Positions 23,894-32,622 are shown, counted from the first letter of the stretch. The stretch: 64,000 bases of DNA from an uncultured Oscillospiraceae bacterium (GCA_944387035.1 CALXDJ010000002.1:52589-116588); one strand, 5' to 3'. Notes: generated from the letters alone by a model not told the origin. Program-made: numbers and translations.

Positions 23894-24823
23894 ATGCGTG
23901 AGATCCATGTCTATGATCTGATCGTGGTGGGCGGCGGCCCCGGCGGCTATACGGCAGCTCTCTACGCCGCCCGGGCAGGGCTGGATACCCTGGTGCTGGA
24001 GAAACTCTCCGCTGGCGGACAGATGGCCCTGACCGAGGAAATTGACAATTACCCCGGGTTCGAGGATGGAATTGACGGCTTCACCCTGGCCGAAAAGATG
24101 CAGCAGCAGGCGGAGCGCTTCGGTGCAAAGAGCGCGTATGCCCAGGTGGAGCGCATGGATCTCACCGCCTCCCCCAAAGTGCTGGAAACCAGCGAAGGCA
24201 CCTTCCATGCCAGAACCGTGGTGCTGGCCACAGGTGCCAATCCCCGGGAGCTGGGCCTTCCCCACGAAGCCGCTCTCACGGGGCGTGGCATCGCCTACTG
24301 TGCCGCCTGTGATGGAATGCGCTACAAGGGCAAAACGGTGGTGGTCGTGGGCGGCGGCAACTCCGCCGCCGCAGATGCCATGCTGCTCAGGCGCATCGCG
24401 CAAAAGGTGATTCTGGTTCACCGCCGGGATACCCTGCGGGCCACCAAGGTTTATCATGCACCTTTGATGCAGGCGGAGAACCTGGAATTTCGCTGGAACA
24501 GTGTGGTCACTGAGCTGCTTCATGAGGAAAAGCTGACCGGTGTCAAGGTGAAGAATGTCCATACCGGCGAAGAGGACACCATTCCCTGTGACGGCGTGTT
24601 CATCAGTGTGGGCAGAAAACCCGCTACCGAATTGGTGCAGGGCCAGCTGGAGCTGGACCGCAGCGGCTACATCATCGCCGATGAAACCACCGCAACCAAC
24701 CTCCCCGGCGTGTACGCCGTGGGCGATGTGCGGACGAAGCCCCTGCGCCAGGTAGTCACAGCGGTAGCCGACGGAGCCACGGCAGTCCACATGGCGGAGG
24801 AGTTCCTGGCAGGAGGCGTGTAA
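23894..24823 (+). CDS. trxB: Thioredoxin reductase
   Basis: 309 residues. FAD motif VVGGGPGGYTAALYAARAG, redox pair Cys136-A-A-Cys139 (AYCAACDG), NADPH-binding GGGNSAAADAMLL and HRRDTLRA, C-terminal AVGDVRTKPLRQVVTAV binding FAD. The NADPH motif has Asn where Asp is more usual (GGGDSA), but HRR is retained, arguing for NADPH rather than ferredoxin as electron donor. Operon with trxA and a DUF6132 protein. Confidence 0.93.
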   Translation: MREIHVYDLIVVGGGPGGYTAALYAARAGLDTLVLEKLSAGGQMALTEEIDNYPGFEDGIDGFTLAEKMQQQAERFGAKSAYAQVERMDLTASPKVLETSEGTFHARTVVLATGANPRELGLPHEAALTGRGIAYCAACDGMRYKGKTVVVVGGGNSAAADAMLLRRIAQKVILVHRRDTLRATKVYHAPLMQAENLEFRWNSVVTELLHEEKLTGVKVKNVHTGEEDTIPCDGVFISVGRKPATELVQGQLELDRSGYIIADETTATNLPGVYAVGDVRTKPLRQVVTAVADGATAVHMAEEFLAGGV

Positions 24824-24824
24824 C

Positions 24825-25040
24825 ATGAAGGGACGCATGAAGAACTGGCTGCGGCCGGCCTTGTTTACCCTGGGCGGCGGACTGGCAGGCTTTGCCTACT
24901 ACACCTGGGTGGGCTGCGCCGCCGGATCCTGTGCCATCACCTCCAGTCCGTTCTCTTCGGTCATCTACATGGCCCTGATCGGCTGGCTTCTCTCCAGTGT
25001 GTTCGGATCCGGCAATTGTCAGAAAAACAGCAAACCATAA
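24825..25040 (+). CDS. DUF6132-family small membrane protein
   Basis: 71 residues with two hydrophobic segments (LFTLGGGLAGFAYYTWV and VIYMALIGWLLSSVFG) and the cysteine pair of GCAAGSCAITSSP between them, the DUF6132 pattern. It starts one base after the trxB stop with GGAGGC inside the trxB end, so it is co-translated with the thioredoxin system. The cysteines could exchange electrons with thioredoxin, but this is inference. Confidence 0.78.
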   Translation: MKGRMKNWLRPALFTLGGGLAGFAYYTWVGCAAGSCAITSSPFSSVIYMALIGWLLSSVFGSGNCQKNSKP

Positions 25041-25057
25041 ACCGCATATTGAAGCAG

Positions 25058-25088
25058 AACAGCCGCAAGCAAATTGCTTGCGGCTGTT
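25058..25088. terminator. Hairpin terminator after the thioredoxin operon
   Basis: 13-bp perfect stem AACAGCCGCAAGC (25058-25070) and its complement (25076-25088), loop AAATT; only a short T run follows. Confidence 0.65.
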
Positions 25089-25259
25089 TGAGCGCAGCTG
25101 TCCTTTGGAACAATCATTGACGCTGTATGGAACCGGATATAAAATAAAACAAACACATCCCTGGGCCTGTCCCAGCGGTTCCGCGTTCTGATGGATTGCT
25201 TGTGCAATGGCATCCATTCCTGCTTATTTTTAGAGAAGTCCTGTTGGGAGGTTGACACC

Positions 25260-25610
25260 ATGCCGCGTATCGATGTCACGCAAATGCCCTTTGGAACACT
25301 GTACTCCTTGCTGGTGAACAAAGCCGAAAAGAAGGGACGTACCCGGGAAGAAGTGGACCAGGTAACAGCCTGGCTGACCGGATATACCCCCGCAGAAATT
25401 GCCCAGATGGAAGGCTCCGACCTAACCTACGGGGACTTTTTCCGCAGCGCCCCTGCCATGAATCCGAACCGCAGCCTCATCACGGGCAAAGTGTGCGGCG
25501 TCAGGGTGGAGGAAATCGAAGATCCTCTGATGCGGGAGATCCGATATCTGGACAAGCTGGTCGATGAGCTGGCCAAGGGAAAACCTATGGCGAACATTCT
25601 GCGAACATAA
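25260..25610 (+). CDS. DUF2200-family protein
   Basis: 116 residues from ATG 25260 (GGGAGG 8 bases upstream). Whole length matches DUF2200: MPFGTLYSLLVNKAEKKGRT, VTAWLTGY, SYGDFF-like segment LTYGDFF, and EIRYLDKLVDELAKGK. Function unknown; soluble, mostly helical. Monocistronic. Confidence 0.82.
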   Translation: MPRIDVTQMPFGTLYSLLVNKAEKKGRTREEVDQVTAWLTGYTPAEIAQMEGSDLTYGDFFRSAPAMNPNRSLITGKVCGVRVEEIEDPLMREIRYLDKLVDELAKGKPMANILRT

Positions 25611-25664
25611 GCAGAATTCCCCCTACCACAAGACTGGAACGCCGTCCCCCCCCGCCGGATATTC

Positions 25665-26114
25665 TCACATCTGTCCCTTCCATACCCGGGCCAAAATATC
25701 TTTGAGCACCAGAAGTGCGTCAGTGTGATTGTAACCATAGTCCATCCGCAGCTGAGTCAGCATTTCCCGCAGCGCAGGAGCATAGTCGTTGATCCGCACC
25801 GTCTTATGATAGGTCCCCAGTACCGGGTACTTCTTGCTCCACACCTTATTCCAGTCGATTCGAGCCTGGGCCTCATCGCTGACACTTTCAATCATCTGCT
25901 GGGCCTGCTGCTCATCAAAGTCATACTCAATCAGCTCATCCAACGTCATATGATAGAGCATGGCCAGCCGTTTGGACTGCCGGATGTCCGGCAGGGTCTC
26001 ATTGGTCTCCCATTTGGAAATGGTCTGACGGCTGACTCCCAGCTTTTCGGCTACATTTTCCTGCGAAAGCCCGCTCTTTTTCCGGGCATGATACAAACTG
26101 CTTCCCAAACTCAC
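25665..26114 (-). CDS. XRE-family HTH transcriptional regulator
   Basis: 149 residues starting with GTG, AGGAGG 8 bases upstream. Residues 5-60 form a Cro/C1-type HTH (HARKKSGLSQENVAEKLG, VSRQTISKWETNETLPD). The C-terminal 90 residues (KKYPVLGTYHKTVRINDYAP) have no family I recognise and may be an effector or oligomerisation domain. It is divergent from the PNPOx-like gene and may regulate it. Confidence 0.88.
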   Translation of the reverse strand: MSLGSSLYHARKKSGLSQENVAEKLGVSRQTISKWETNETLPDIRQSKRLAMLYHMTLDELIEYDFDEQQAQQMIESVSDEAQARIDWNKVWSKKYPVLGTYHKTVRINDYAPALREMLTQLRMDYGYNHTDALLVLKDILARVWKGQM

Positions 26115-26268
26115 GGCGTTTTCCTCCTGCTGTTACAATTTCTGCGTTTGAGTATACCGTTCAAACGGCAAAAAATCTACCAAGAAACCCTGGCACTTTC
26201 GCCCGGATTCCCGACATTTTCCTCTGCGATGTGCTATACTGGAGAAAAAGAAGCCGGGAGGAATCTGC

Positions 26269-26790
26269 ATGACCACTGAGGAATATCAAGCGGCCGCACG
26301 TTACTGGGAGGAAAAGGACGCTGTCAGCGTCAAATTGGAGCAAGACACACTGCGGGCCATGGCGGAAAAATATATTCAGTCCAACAACACCTGTGCCCTG
26401 GCCACCGGAACCGGGGACTATGTGCGCTGTACCCCTATCGAGTACAGCTGGCACGATCATTGCTTCTGGATGTTCAGCGAGGGAGGCAAGAAATTCATCG
26501 GCCTTGGGAACAACCCCCATGTGTGCCTGGCCATTTATGACCGGTATACGGGATTTGGAACACTCCACGGAATGCAGATCACGGGGCTGGCGGAACTGGT
26601 GGAGCCGTTCAGCGATACTTACAACGCTCACGCCGCATGGAAGAACATTCCCCTGGAAACTCTGCGCAGGCTCTCCAGTCCCATGCACCTCATTCGTGTT
26701 CGCCCTACCCGCATCGAATGTCTGTTTTCGGATTTCAAGGAGCTGGGGGGCTCCCCGCGGCAAACTTTGCTGCTGGATGAATCGGAGTAA
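26269..26790 (+). CDS. Pyridoxamine 5'-phosphate oxidase-like flavoprotein
   Basis: 173 residues, GGGAGG upstream. FMN-binding split-barrel: NTCALATGTGDYVRCTPIEY is the first strand pair, FWMFSEGGKKFIGLGNNPHV binds the flavin phosphate, GMQITGLAELV follows. Such proteins act as flavin- or F420-dependent reductases; substrate unknown. The upstream 45 residues (RYWEEKDAVSVKLEQDTL) are conserved in gut Clostridia versions. The coding region is followed by a small coiled-coil gene after 23 bp. Confidence 0.85.
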   Translation: MTTEEYQAAARYWEEKDAVSVKLEQDTLRAMAEKYIQSNNTCALATGTGDYVRCTPIEYSWHDHCFWMFSEGGKKFIGLGNNPHVCLAIYDRYTGFGTLHGMQITGLAELVEPFSDTYNAHAAWKNIPLETLRRLSSPMHLIRVRPTRIECLFSDFKELGGSPRQTLLLDESE

Positions 26791-26813
26791 TGACAATTTT
26801 CAGGAGACACAGC

Positions 26814-27017
26814 ATGAACTATTCCAAAGAGGACCTATTGGAAGCCAAACGGCAGATCGACTCCACTCTGCACAAGCTGCAGGAGACCGTCAAGACTCTG
26901 GAGGGAAAAGATCCTGCCCGCTGCAAATCCCAGATCACTCTGGCCAAACGCCGCATCCAGGCCTTTACCATCGCACGTTCTCTCATCGAAAGAGAACTGG
27001 AACACCCTGTGGAATAA
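26814..27017 (+). CDS. Small helical (coiled-coil) protein of unknown function
   Basis: 67 residues from ATG 26814 with AGGAG upstream. Heptad-like pattern (LLEAKRQIDSTLHKLQETV, RIQAFTIARSLIERELEH) predicts two helices in an antiparallel pair. Highly charged, no cysteine. Resembles small conserved hypothetical proteins of Clostridia. Terminator follows immediately. Confidence 0.65.
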   Translation: MNYSKEDLLEAKRQIDSTLHKLQETVKTLEGKDPARCKSQITLAKRRIQAFTIARSLIERELEHPVE

Positions 27018-27018
27018 A

Positions 27019-27063
27019 AAAAGACCGGAGCTTCTGTTTTCACAGAGCCTCCGGTCTTTTTCT
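27019..27063. terminator. Bidirectional terminator
   Basis: 12-bp stem AAAAGACCGGAG (27019-27030) and complement (27049-27060) followed by T tract; serves the small-protein gene and the convergent DUF5714-ArsC gene. Confidence 0.85.
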
Positions 27064-27071
27064 TTTCTCAA

Positions 27072-28172
27072 TTACCCCAGGCCTCCCGCCTGGATACGGC
27101 GCTTCAGATCCAGAACCTTTTCTTCAATCTGTGCCATGACCGCAAGAAATACACCGTCCTCCCTGCCGCTGGGGTCGTCCAGTCCCCAATCTTCCCGATG
27201 GGAACAGGGCATGGCGGGGCACTGCACATTGCAGCCCATGGTAACCACGATATCCACATCCGGCAGGCGGCTGAGCGGCTTATTATACTGGGTCTGCTCC
27301 ATGTCAATGCCATAGACCTGTTTCATCAGACGCACTGCGTCGGGATTGATGCGGGAACCGGGTTCTGTTCCGGCAGAAACGCTGTCAAACACATCACCGG
27401 CCAGCTTTCTGCCCAGGACCTCCGCGATTTGACTGCGGCAGGAGTTGTGCACACAAAGGAAGGCCACCGTGGGTTTTTTGTGCCCTGCCGCAGAAAAGGG
27501 GCATCGCTTGCCGATACACTGGTTGTTCTGTGCGCTGTAAGAACAGACAGGGACCGTCCGTTCCATCTCCACCCCCAGATGCTCCCGGGCAAACTCCACA
27601 GCGGCCAGGATCGCCAGGAAGGAATCCCGTTTGCAGCACCGGGGGCCTCCCGCCTTACCGATGCTCTCCAAGGCCTGCGCGGTCATCTGATTGCTCAGGC
27701 CCCAGGGCTCCCGGGCCAGGGGCGTGGATCGTGTGGCAATGGCTACGAACTGCCCTGCACTGATTCCCGCCCCGCAGGCCCCCCAGAACCCACAGGTGCC
27801 GCCGGGAACTTCTTTGCCCCGGCTGTACATCTCCCGGAGGGCCGCTTCCAGATCCAGCTGACCGCCTGCGTTCTTGTAGGCGGTCAGAAGCGCCGCCCCC
27901 ACCATCACATGGTGCTCCGGACCGTGCATGTGGCAAAAGGGCAGATCCATCATCCGGCGGACGATGGCTACAGGATCAGAAGAGGTCTCCGAAAGACACA
28001 GGCCGTAGATACTGTCCATGCCCTGGGTGTGGCAGTCACTGCACACATAGTGCCCGTTCACGCAGCGGGTCTTGCTGGACTCCTTCTTGTGGCAGATGGC
28101 GCACTCCATTTCCTGCTCCTGCGTCAGGTATTCCAACGGTGCCTTGCAAATCAGGCATTCTTCACCGCTCAA
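27072..28172 (-). CDS. DUF5714-ArsC (arsenate reductase/LMW phosphatase) fusion protein
   Basis: 366 residues from a TTG at 28172, which overlaps the preceding TGA (TTGA) and has GGAGG 10 bases upstream. An ATG at 28190 is an alternative without a ribosome site. Residues 1 to about 225 match DUF5714, with paired cysteines CLIC, CAIC and CSDC that could bind zinc or iron-sulfur, plus CKRDSFLAILAAVEF. Residues from about 233 are a thioredoxin-coupled ArsC domain: AFLCVHNSCRSQIAEVLG with the CX5R loop and GCNVQCPAMPC carrying further cysteines. The fusion may couple a metal-binding module to phosphatase or arsenate chemistry. Confidence 0.85.
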   Translation of the reverse strand: MSGEECLICKAPLEYLTQEQEMECAICHKKESSKTRCVNGHYVCSDCHTQGMDSIYGLCLSETSSDPVAIVRRMMDLPFCHMHGPEHHVMVGAALLTAYKNAGGQLDLEAALREMYSRGKEVPGGTCGFWGACGAGISAGQFVAIATRSTPLAREPWGLSNQMTAQALESIGKAGGPRCCKRDSFLAILAAVEFAREHLGVEMERTVPVCSYSAQNNQCIGKRCPFSAAGHKKPTVAFLCVHNSCRSQIAEVLGRKLAGDVFDSVSAGTEPGSRINPDAVRLMKQVYGIDMEQTQYNKPLSRLPDVDIVVTMGCNVQCPAMPCSHREDWGLDDPSGREDGVFLAVMAQIEEKVLDLKRRIQAGGLG

Positions 28173-28858
28173 CTTTCCCGTTCCTCCCATTCGCGTAATA
28201 CCGCCAGCTGCTGAGGGGTATGGAACCAGTGTTCCCCGCCCTCCATCACCGTAAGCGCAGCGTCATGCTGCCGGACATATTGTTCCACCGTCTGCCGGTC
28301 GGTCATCGGATCTCCGCTTCCATAGAGAACGCGGACGGGACAGGTCCAGTGATAGGCCGGATGTTCCCGCACCCAGCAAAGGTACTTCCAGGACAATGTC
28401 TGCCCGAACGATGTGGCAATCTCTCCCTGCTCCCGCAGCTGATCCTCCGTGACCCCCGCCCAGCCCATCATGGTCTGAATCAGGCCCTCCATATCCAAAA
28501 CGGGGGAGACCAGCAAAGCCCGTTCCGGTGCGGGAAATACCAGCATGGCAAAGTAAGCCCCGATGCTGGTTGCCCGGAGGGAGACCGCTTTCCAGTGCCG
28601 CTCCGCCCAATCCCTTGCTGCCCGGATATCCGGGACCGCTGTCCAGGGGAGCAATTCCTCCCCCCGCTCCTGACGTGCTCCATGACCGGGCAGATCAATG
28701 GACAGCACCTGGTATCCCTTGGGGCAGACCACCTGGGCGAAGGCCTCCGCCTCTTCCTTGCAGCCCATCTGTCCATGGAGAAATACGTATCCTTGTCCGG
28801 CAGATTCCCCATATAAAACTGCTGGGATCGTGCCGATTTGAAATAGTTCGGTTCTCAT
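28169..28858 (-). CDS. Alpha/beta hydrolase
   Basis: 229 residues from ATG 28858 (AAAGGAAG upstream). Fold marks: VFLHGQMGCKEEAEAFA, IDLPGHGARQERGE, nucleophile elbow RATSIGAYFA (A-T-S-I-G), YGSGDPMTD and EGGEHWFHTPQQL with the catalytic His. Cytosolic, substrate unknown (lipase/esterase-like). Coupled to the DUF5714-ArsC gene by a 4-bp overlap. Confidence 0.85.
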   Translation of the reverse strand: MRTELFQIGTIPAVLYGESAGQGYVFLHGQMGCKEEAEAFAQVVCPKGYQVLSIDLPGHGARQERGEELLPWTAVPDIRAARDWAERHWKAVSLRATSIGAYFAMLVFPAPERALLVSPVLDMEGLIQTMMGWAGVTEDQLREQGEIATSFGQTLSWKYLCWVREHPAYHWTCPVRVLYGSGDPMTDRQTVEQYVRQHDAALTVMEGGEHWFHTPQQLAVLREWEERES

Positions 28859-29025
28859 GTCTCTTCCTTTCATTCATCCCATATTGCGGCCATCTGTTTA
28901 CGCCCGATTCTTTGCTGCCTTCCCCTCATAGAGAAAAATTTCTCCGTCCTTGCAATAAATTGGCCGCATGGCACGTTATCAAAACAAGAAACATAAAAGC
29001 AAACTTGAAACGGAGGAATTTGACT

Positions 29026-29343
29026 ATGTTCAAGAATCTGAGCGGAACCGTCCGCACCCTACTCTTCATCGGAATTGCCGCCATCGTGGTGCTGGCGGCT
29101 GTACTGATCGGATCTCTGGCGCTGCGGGTGGATGTGACGCAGGCCCGGGAAACTGCCCTGGCTGCCGCAGGCGGCGGAGAGGTCATCTCCCAGGAAATCG
29201 ACCAGGAAGGACTCTGGAACGAATACAGCTTTGATATCATGAATGGCGATATGTGGTACGAGGTAGAAATCAACGCCTTCGGAAGCGTGACCGGCCTGGA
29301 GAGCAGCCAAAGCGGATACGGTGACTATACCCACCGGGATTGA
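29026..29343 (+). CDS. PepSY-domain protein with N-terminal TM anchor
   Basis: 105 residues; CGGAGG before the ATG. One membrane helix (LLFIGIAAIVVLAAVLIGSL) and then a single PepSY-like domain (VTQARETALAAAGGGEVI, FDIMNGDMWYEVEINAFG). PepSY domains often modulate peptidases or bind envelope substrates. Extracellular, anchored. Stands alone. Confidence 0.82.
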   Translation: MFKNLSGTVRTLLFIGIAAIVVLAAVLIGSLALRVDVTQARETALAAAGGGEVISQEIDQEGLWNEYSFDIMNGDMWYEVEINAFGSVTGLESSQSGYGDYTHRD

Positions 29344-29357
29344 TCGTCCCTGTACGA

Positions 29358-29855
29358 TCACAGGGAGGCCGTAATCCGTTCCCATCCGGTTCCCAGTCCC
29401 TCAAAGCCCGCACACCGCCCCAGCCGGGTATTGACCGCGTGGTCCAGCAGGGGCTGCGCCTGGCGGTTTGTGTCCAGACACAGATCCATTGCCAGCACAT
29501 CCTCCCAGGCCCGGTTAAGGAACGCCACCTCCCGGCGGCCATGGGTACGGGTAATCTCGATACCGCCTGCCCGCCGCAGGTAGTCTTCGATCTGATCTGT
29601 ATCAAATCCGGCGGCGGCCAGACTCTCAGCCAGTCCCTCCCGGAACAGTCCCGGAAGATCTGCCCACTGCACAGACGCCACATCGTATCGGACAAACGTA
29701 TACCGGCTGTGACAGTGAACAGCCAGCAGGCATTTGCGCCCCCGCAGGTCGATGACATGCAGATCCCAGCAAAAACGCCGGTCCGGCTCCGTGCCATAGG
29801 CCGGCGTTTTCGTCTTCAGAAACCTCTGGAGGGGAAACGTCAATCCCAGTTCCAT
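29358..29855 (-). CDS. DUF6933-like protein
   Basis: 165 residues from ATG 29855, which shares one base with the preceding TGA. The beginning (LQRFLKTKTPAYGTEPDRRF) is followed by WDLHVIDLRGRKCLLAVHCH and RYTFVRYDV, resembling DUF6933-type sequences (short proteins with a metal-free alpha/beta pattern). The C-terminal 70 residues contain AFLNRAWEDVLAMDL. Function unknown. Coupled to the metallophosphoesterase gene. Confidence 0.6.
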   Translation of the reverse strand: MELGLTFPLQRFLKTKTPAYGTEPDRRFCWDLHVIDLRGRKCLLAVHCHSRYTFVRYDVASVQWADLPGLFREGLAESLAAAGFDTDQIEDYLRRAGGIEITRTHGRREVAFLNRAWEDVLAMDLCLDTNRQAQPLLDHAVNTRLGRCAGFEGLGTGWERITASL

Positions 29856-30316
29856 CACTTGACCTCGTGGGGAAGGGAAATCTTCTCCACCCGGAGCTGT
29901 CCGTCTGTGAGTTCCGCCATCATCATGGTGATCTCCTGATGGAACCGCCGGGGGCCGCAGGAACCGGGATTGAGCCACAGCACATTGCCCGTTTTCTCCT
30001 GCGCATATTTGTGGGAGTGGCCAAACACCACTACATCCACACCGGTCAGGTCCGCGGGAAGTTCCTTCTTGTTGTGGACCATGGCAAAGGTCACGCCATC
30101 CAGCGTCACAGTGAGATCGTGGGGGATGGCCTCCGCCCACGCTCCCCGATCATTGTTGCCCCGAACAATGTACAGCGGCGCATATTGCCGCAGCTGCTCT
30201 ACAATTTCCGGTTTATTGATATCACCGCCGTGAAAAACAGCGTCGGCCGTTTTCAGATATTCCAGCACCGCAGGCCGCAGCAGGCCGTGGGTATCGGAAA
30301 GAATGGCAATCTTCAT
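29855..30316 (-). CDS. YfcE-type metallophosphoesterase
   Basis: 153 residues from ATG 30316 (GGAGAAACGG before). Phosphoesterase motifs: AILSDTHG, FHGGDINKP, RGNNDRG and VFGHSHKY bind two divalent metals. Members hydrolyse phosphodiesters in vitro; physiological substrate unknown. Sits 14 bp after the Vat-like gene, so likely in one transcript with it and the DUF6933-like gene. Confidence 0.9.
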   Translation of the reverse strand: MKIAILSDTHGLLRPAVLEYLKTADAVFHGGDINKPEIVEQLRQYAPLYIVRGNNDRGAWAEAIPHDLTVTLDGVTFAMVHNKKELPADLTGVDVVVFGHSHKYAQEKTGNVLWLNPGSCGPRRFHQEITMMMAELTDGQLRVEKISLPHEVK

Positions 30317-30330
30317 GTCCGTTTCTCCTA

Positions 30331-30969
30331 TTACGGCTCGATGCGGCGGATCTGCTCCAAATCCCCACTGCACAGGGCCTCCAAATTCCTGAAAATTTTC
30401 TCCGGCTCCCAGTCCCACCACCGGAGCTTGAGCAGATAGTCCGTCAGTTCCCGGTCAAACCGGGGACGGATCACACGGCAGGGATTTCCCGCCGCAATGG
30501 TGTAGGGCGGAATATCACCGGATACCACGGAATTTGCCCCGATGATGGCCCCATCTCCAATATGAGCGCCGGGCAAGACGGTGACATGCTGGCCCATCCA
30601 CACATCGTTGCCCACCACGGTATCCCCCTTGAGGGGCAGCTCGTCCAGCGAGGGGGTACACTTCGCCCACCCGTGGGCAAAGATGTTGAAGGGATAGGTG
30701 GTGACGGAAGCCATGCGGTGATTGGCCCCATTCATCACAAATTCCACGCCCTTGCCGATGGCACAGAATTTTCCGATGATGAGCCGATCCCCCAAAAATT
30801 CATAGTGGTGGGTCACATGGGCCTCAAAATCCTCCCCGCCGGTGGCCGCATCGTCATAATAGGTATACGCCCCCACTTCAATATTGGGGCGGGTGATGAC
30901 ATTTTTTATATAGCAGACACTGGGGATGCTTTCATTGGGATGCACCGCATCCGGGTTCGGTCCAAACAT
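30331..30969 (-). CDS. Vat-like xenobiotic (streptogramin A) O-acetyltransferase
   Basis: 212 residues from ATG 30969 with AGGAGG 7 bases upstream. The whole length aligns by eye with Vat(D)-type enzymes: FGPNPDAVHP start, GAYTYYDD, LIIGKFCAIGKGVEFVMNGANHRM with catalytic His84, NIFAHGWAKC, GNDVWMGQHVTVLPGAHIG and the WWDWEPEKIFRNL C-terminus. Hexapeptide beta-helix using acetyl-CoA. It may confer resistance to streptogramin A or act on another substrate; chromosomal Vat-like proteins are widespread and not all are active on the drug. Confidence 0.87.
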   Translation of the reverse strand: MFGPNPDAVHPNESIPSVCYIKNVITRPNIEVGAYTYYDDAATGGEDFEAHVTHHYEFLGDRLIIGKFCAIGKGVEFVMNGANHRMASVTTYPFNIFAHGWAKCTPSLDELPLKGDTVVGNDVWMGQHVTVLPGAHIGDGAIIGANSVVSGDIPPYTIAAGNPCRVIRPRFDRELTDYLLKLRWWDWEPEKIFRNLEALCSGDLEQIRRIEP

Positions 30970-31113
30970 CGCGCGTCCTCCTGTTCTCCGATTTCTGTCT
31001 TCCCCAGTATACCAGATTTTCCGGTCCACCGAAAGCACGATCTTTTCCGCCCGATCTTCCCCCGTCAACCGCTGCGCCTCCCATAAGATATAGACCGCTG
31101 TGATCCCTGCGTC

Positions 31114-31160
31114 AAACCCAAAGGCCGTCCGGGCTATTCGCCCGGACGGCCTTTGGGTTT
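31114..31160. terminator. Long perfect hairpin between the vat-like and ECF-operon genes
   Basis: A 21-bp perfect stem (31114-31134 with 31140-31160, loop TATTC) with a TTT end on either strand. Ends the convergent/tandem minus-strand transcripts of the ECF sigma operon. Confidence 0.7.
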
Positions 31161-31192
31161 CAGCTGCTTCTTTCAACGCACAAACCGGATTT

Positions 31193-32062
31193 TCAAGTCT
31201 CCTCCAGGGATTCCTGCTCCAGGGCGGCCAATTCCGCATCAGTCAAAAGCGTTTGGTTCATGCCGGTTTGCTCAAAAAAGTTTTGAACAGCCTCCGGGTC
31301 TGCCAGTGCCGGATCCAGAGGCAGGGTAAACATACAGCCCACCACATCGTCCCGCATGGTGAGGGTTCCATCCTCCGCCGCGGAGAACTGTCTGTAGGAG
31401 GGCACAAAGCCCTGGTACACCGCCATGTATACGGTGTGGTCCGCAAAGATCTGGATATCTTTCGTGTCCATGACATAGTACGCTCTCCCATCCTGCAAAA
31501 AGGACACGCGATTTCCATCCAGCGAGAAGATATTCACCGACTGCGGAGGATACCCGGCCACCAGTGGCGTAATGGTAAACATACCGTTGCTCGTCACGTC
31601 GTAGTTGTCTTTCGTAAGCGGCATACCGTCCGTGCGGGCCACGGATACCACAGCATAGGTACGGCTCTCTTCCACATCCGAACACCAATCGGAAATTCCT
31701 GCTCCGGAAACCAGTCCGCCCAGGGTAACCGTGTACATGTCAACCTGCGCACTCTCATTGACCAGTATGGCGTCCTCCCCCGCAAACGCCTGCGCCAGCA
31801 GGGGATCCTGGATTTCTTCCGCCACCTGGGCCGGCGTCAGCCACAGCACCGCAGCGGATACGGACAGTGCCAGCAGCGCCACCGCAACCGCGGCAGCCAA
31901 TATCCATTTCCGGCTTTTTCGGACCGTCATTTGGGATTCCTCCTTTTCCAAGTTTTGGAGGCGGCAGCGCAGCATCGCTTGGGTTCGTGTCTCGAAATCA
32001 TCGGAAAAGGGAATCGTGTCAAACGCGCGCCGGTATTCCTCCCGGCTGACAGGTTCTCTCAT
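31193..32062 (-). CDS. Membrane anti-sigma-like protein with extracellular domain
   Basis: 289 residues; ATG 32062 overlaps the ECF sigma stop (ATGA). Residues 1 to about 48 are cytosolic and charged (SREEYRRAFDTIPFSDDFE), followed by a helix near 50-70 (WILAAAVAVALLALSVSAAVLWL), then about 220 extracellular residues (VSVARTDGMPLTKDNYD, FTLPLDPALADPEAVQ). The architecture and coupling to the sigma gene suggest an anti-sigma factor sensing an envelope signal; no characterised family seen. Confidence 0.8.
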   Translation of the reverse strand: MREPVSREEYRRAFDTIPFSDDFETRTQAMLRCRLQNLEKEESQMTVRKSRKWILAAAVAVALLALSVSAAVLWLTPAQVAEEIQDPLLAQAFAGEDAILVNESAQVDMYTVTLGGLVSGAGISDWCSDVEESRTYAVVSVARTDGMPLTKDNYDVTSNGMFTITPLVAGYPPQSVNIFSLDGNRVSFLQDGRAYYVMDTKDIQIFADHTVYMAVYQGFVPSYRQFSAAEDGTLTMRDDVVGCMFTLPLDPALADPEAVQNFFEQTGMNQTLLTDAELAALEQESLEET

Positions 32063-32595
32063 GATCTTCCCTCCTTCAAAAGCCGCCGCAGCCGCTCCCG
32101 ACCACGCGCCAGGCGTGTTCCCACCGTTGGAACAGGTACGCCCAGCAAGTTCGCAATTTCCTGAATGGAATATCCCTCGTAGTAATGGAGATGGATCACA
32201 GCGCTGTACTTCTCCGGTAAAGCACGGACCGCGGTCAGTAAGGGCTCTGCCTCCGGCTCCGGCGCAGCGGCCAGAGCCGCCTCCTCCAGCGGGAGATTCC
32301 GTCGGGCCGCAGACTTCCGGATGTCGCAGGCCCGGTGAAGGGTGGTGCGGATCAGCCATGCTTTTTCATGTTCGGCGTCCCGAAACACCGGCTGCGTGGT
32401 CAGCAGCCGCAAAAAGGCCTCCTGTACGGCATCCTCCGCATCGGCAGGAGATGCCAGGCGGGCAGCCGCCAAGCGCAGCAGCATGGGGCTGTATGTTTTC
32501 ACCAGACGGCGGATGTCTTCATCGGTACCAGATGTATGCACAGGTTCCTCACTCCCTTCTCCTATCACACGAACCAGGAACGGCAAATTTTTCAC
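32059..32595 (-). CDS. ECF-type RNA polymerase sigma factor
   Basis: 178 residues from a GTG at 32595; a GTG at residue 19 (32541), preceded by GAGGAA, may be the true start. Region 2 is around 27-95 (DIRRLVKTYSPMLLRLAA, DAEDAVQEAFLRLLT, KAWLIRTTLHRACDIRKS), region 4 around 125-175 (LPEKYSAVIHLHYYEGYSIQEIANLL). Co-translated with a membrane partner, the usual ECF/anti-sigma pair. Confidence 0.9.
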   Translation of the reverse strand: MKNLPFLVRVIGEGSEEPVHTSGTDEDIRRLVKTYSPMLLRLAAARLASPADAEDAVQEAFLRLLTTQPVFRDAEHEKAWLIRTTLHRACDIRKSAARRNLPLEEAALAAAPEPEAEPLLTAVRALPEKYSAVIHLHYYEGYSIQEIANLLGVPVPTVGTRLARGRERLRRLLKEGRS

Positions 32596-32622
32596 TCCGG
32601 GACAACTTTCCCGCTTCCCCGC

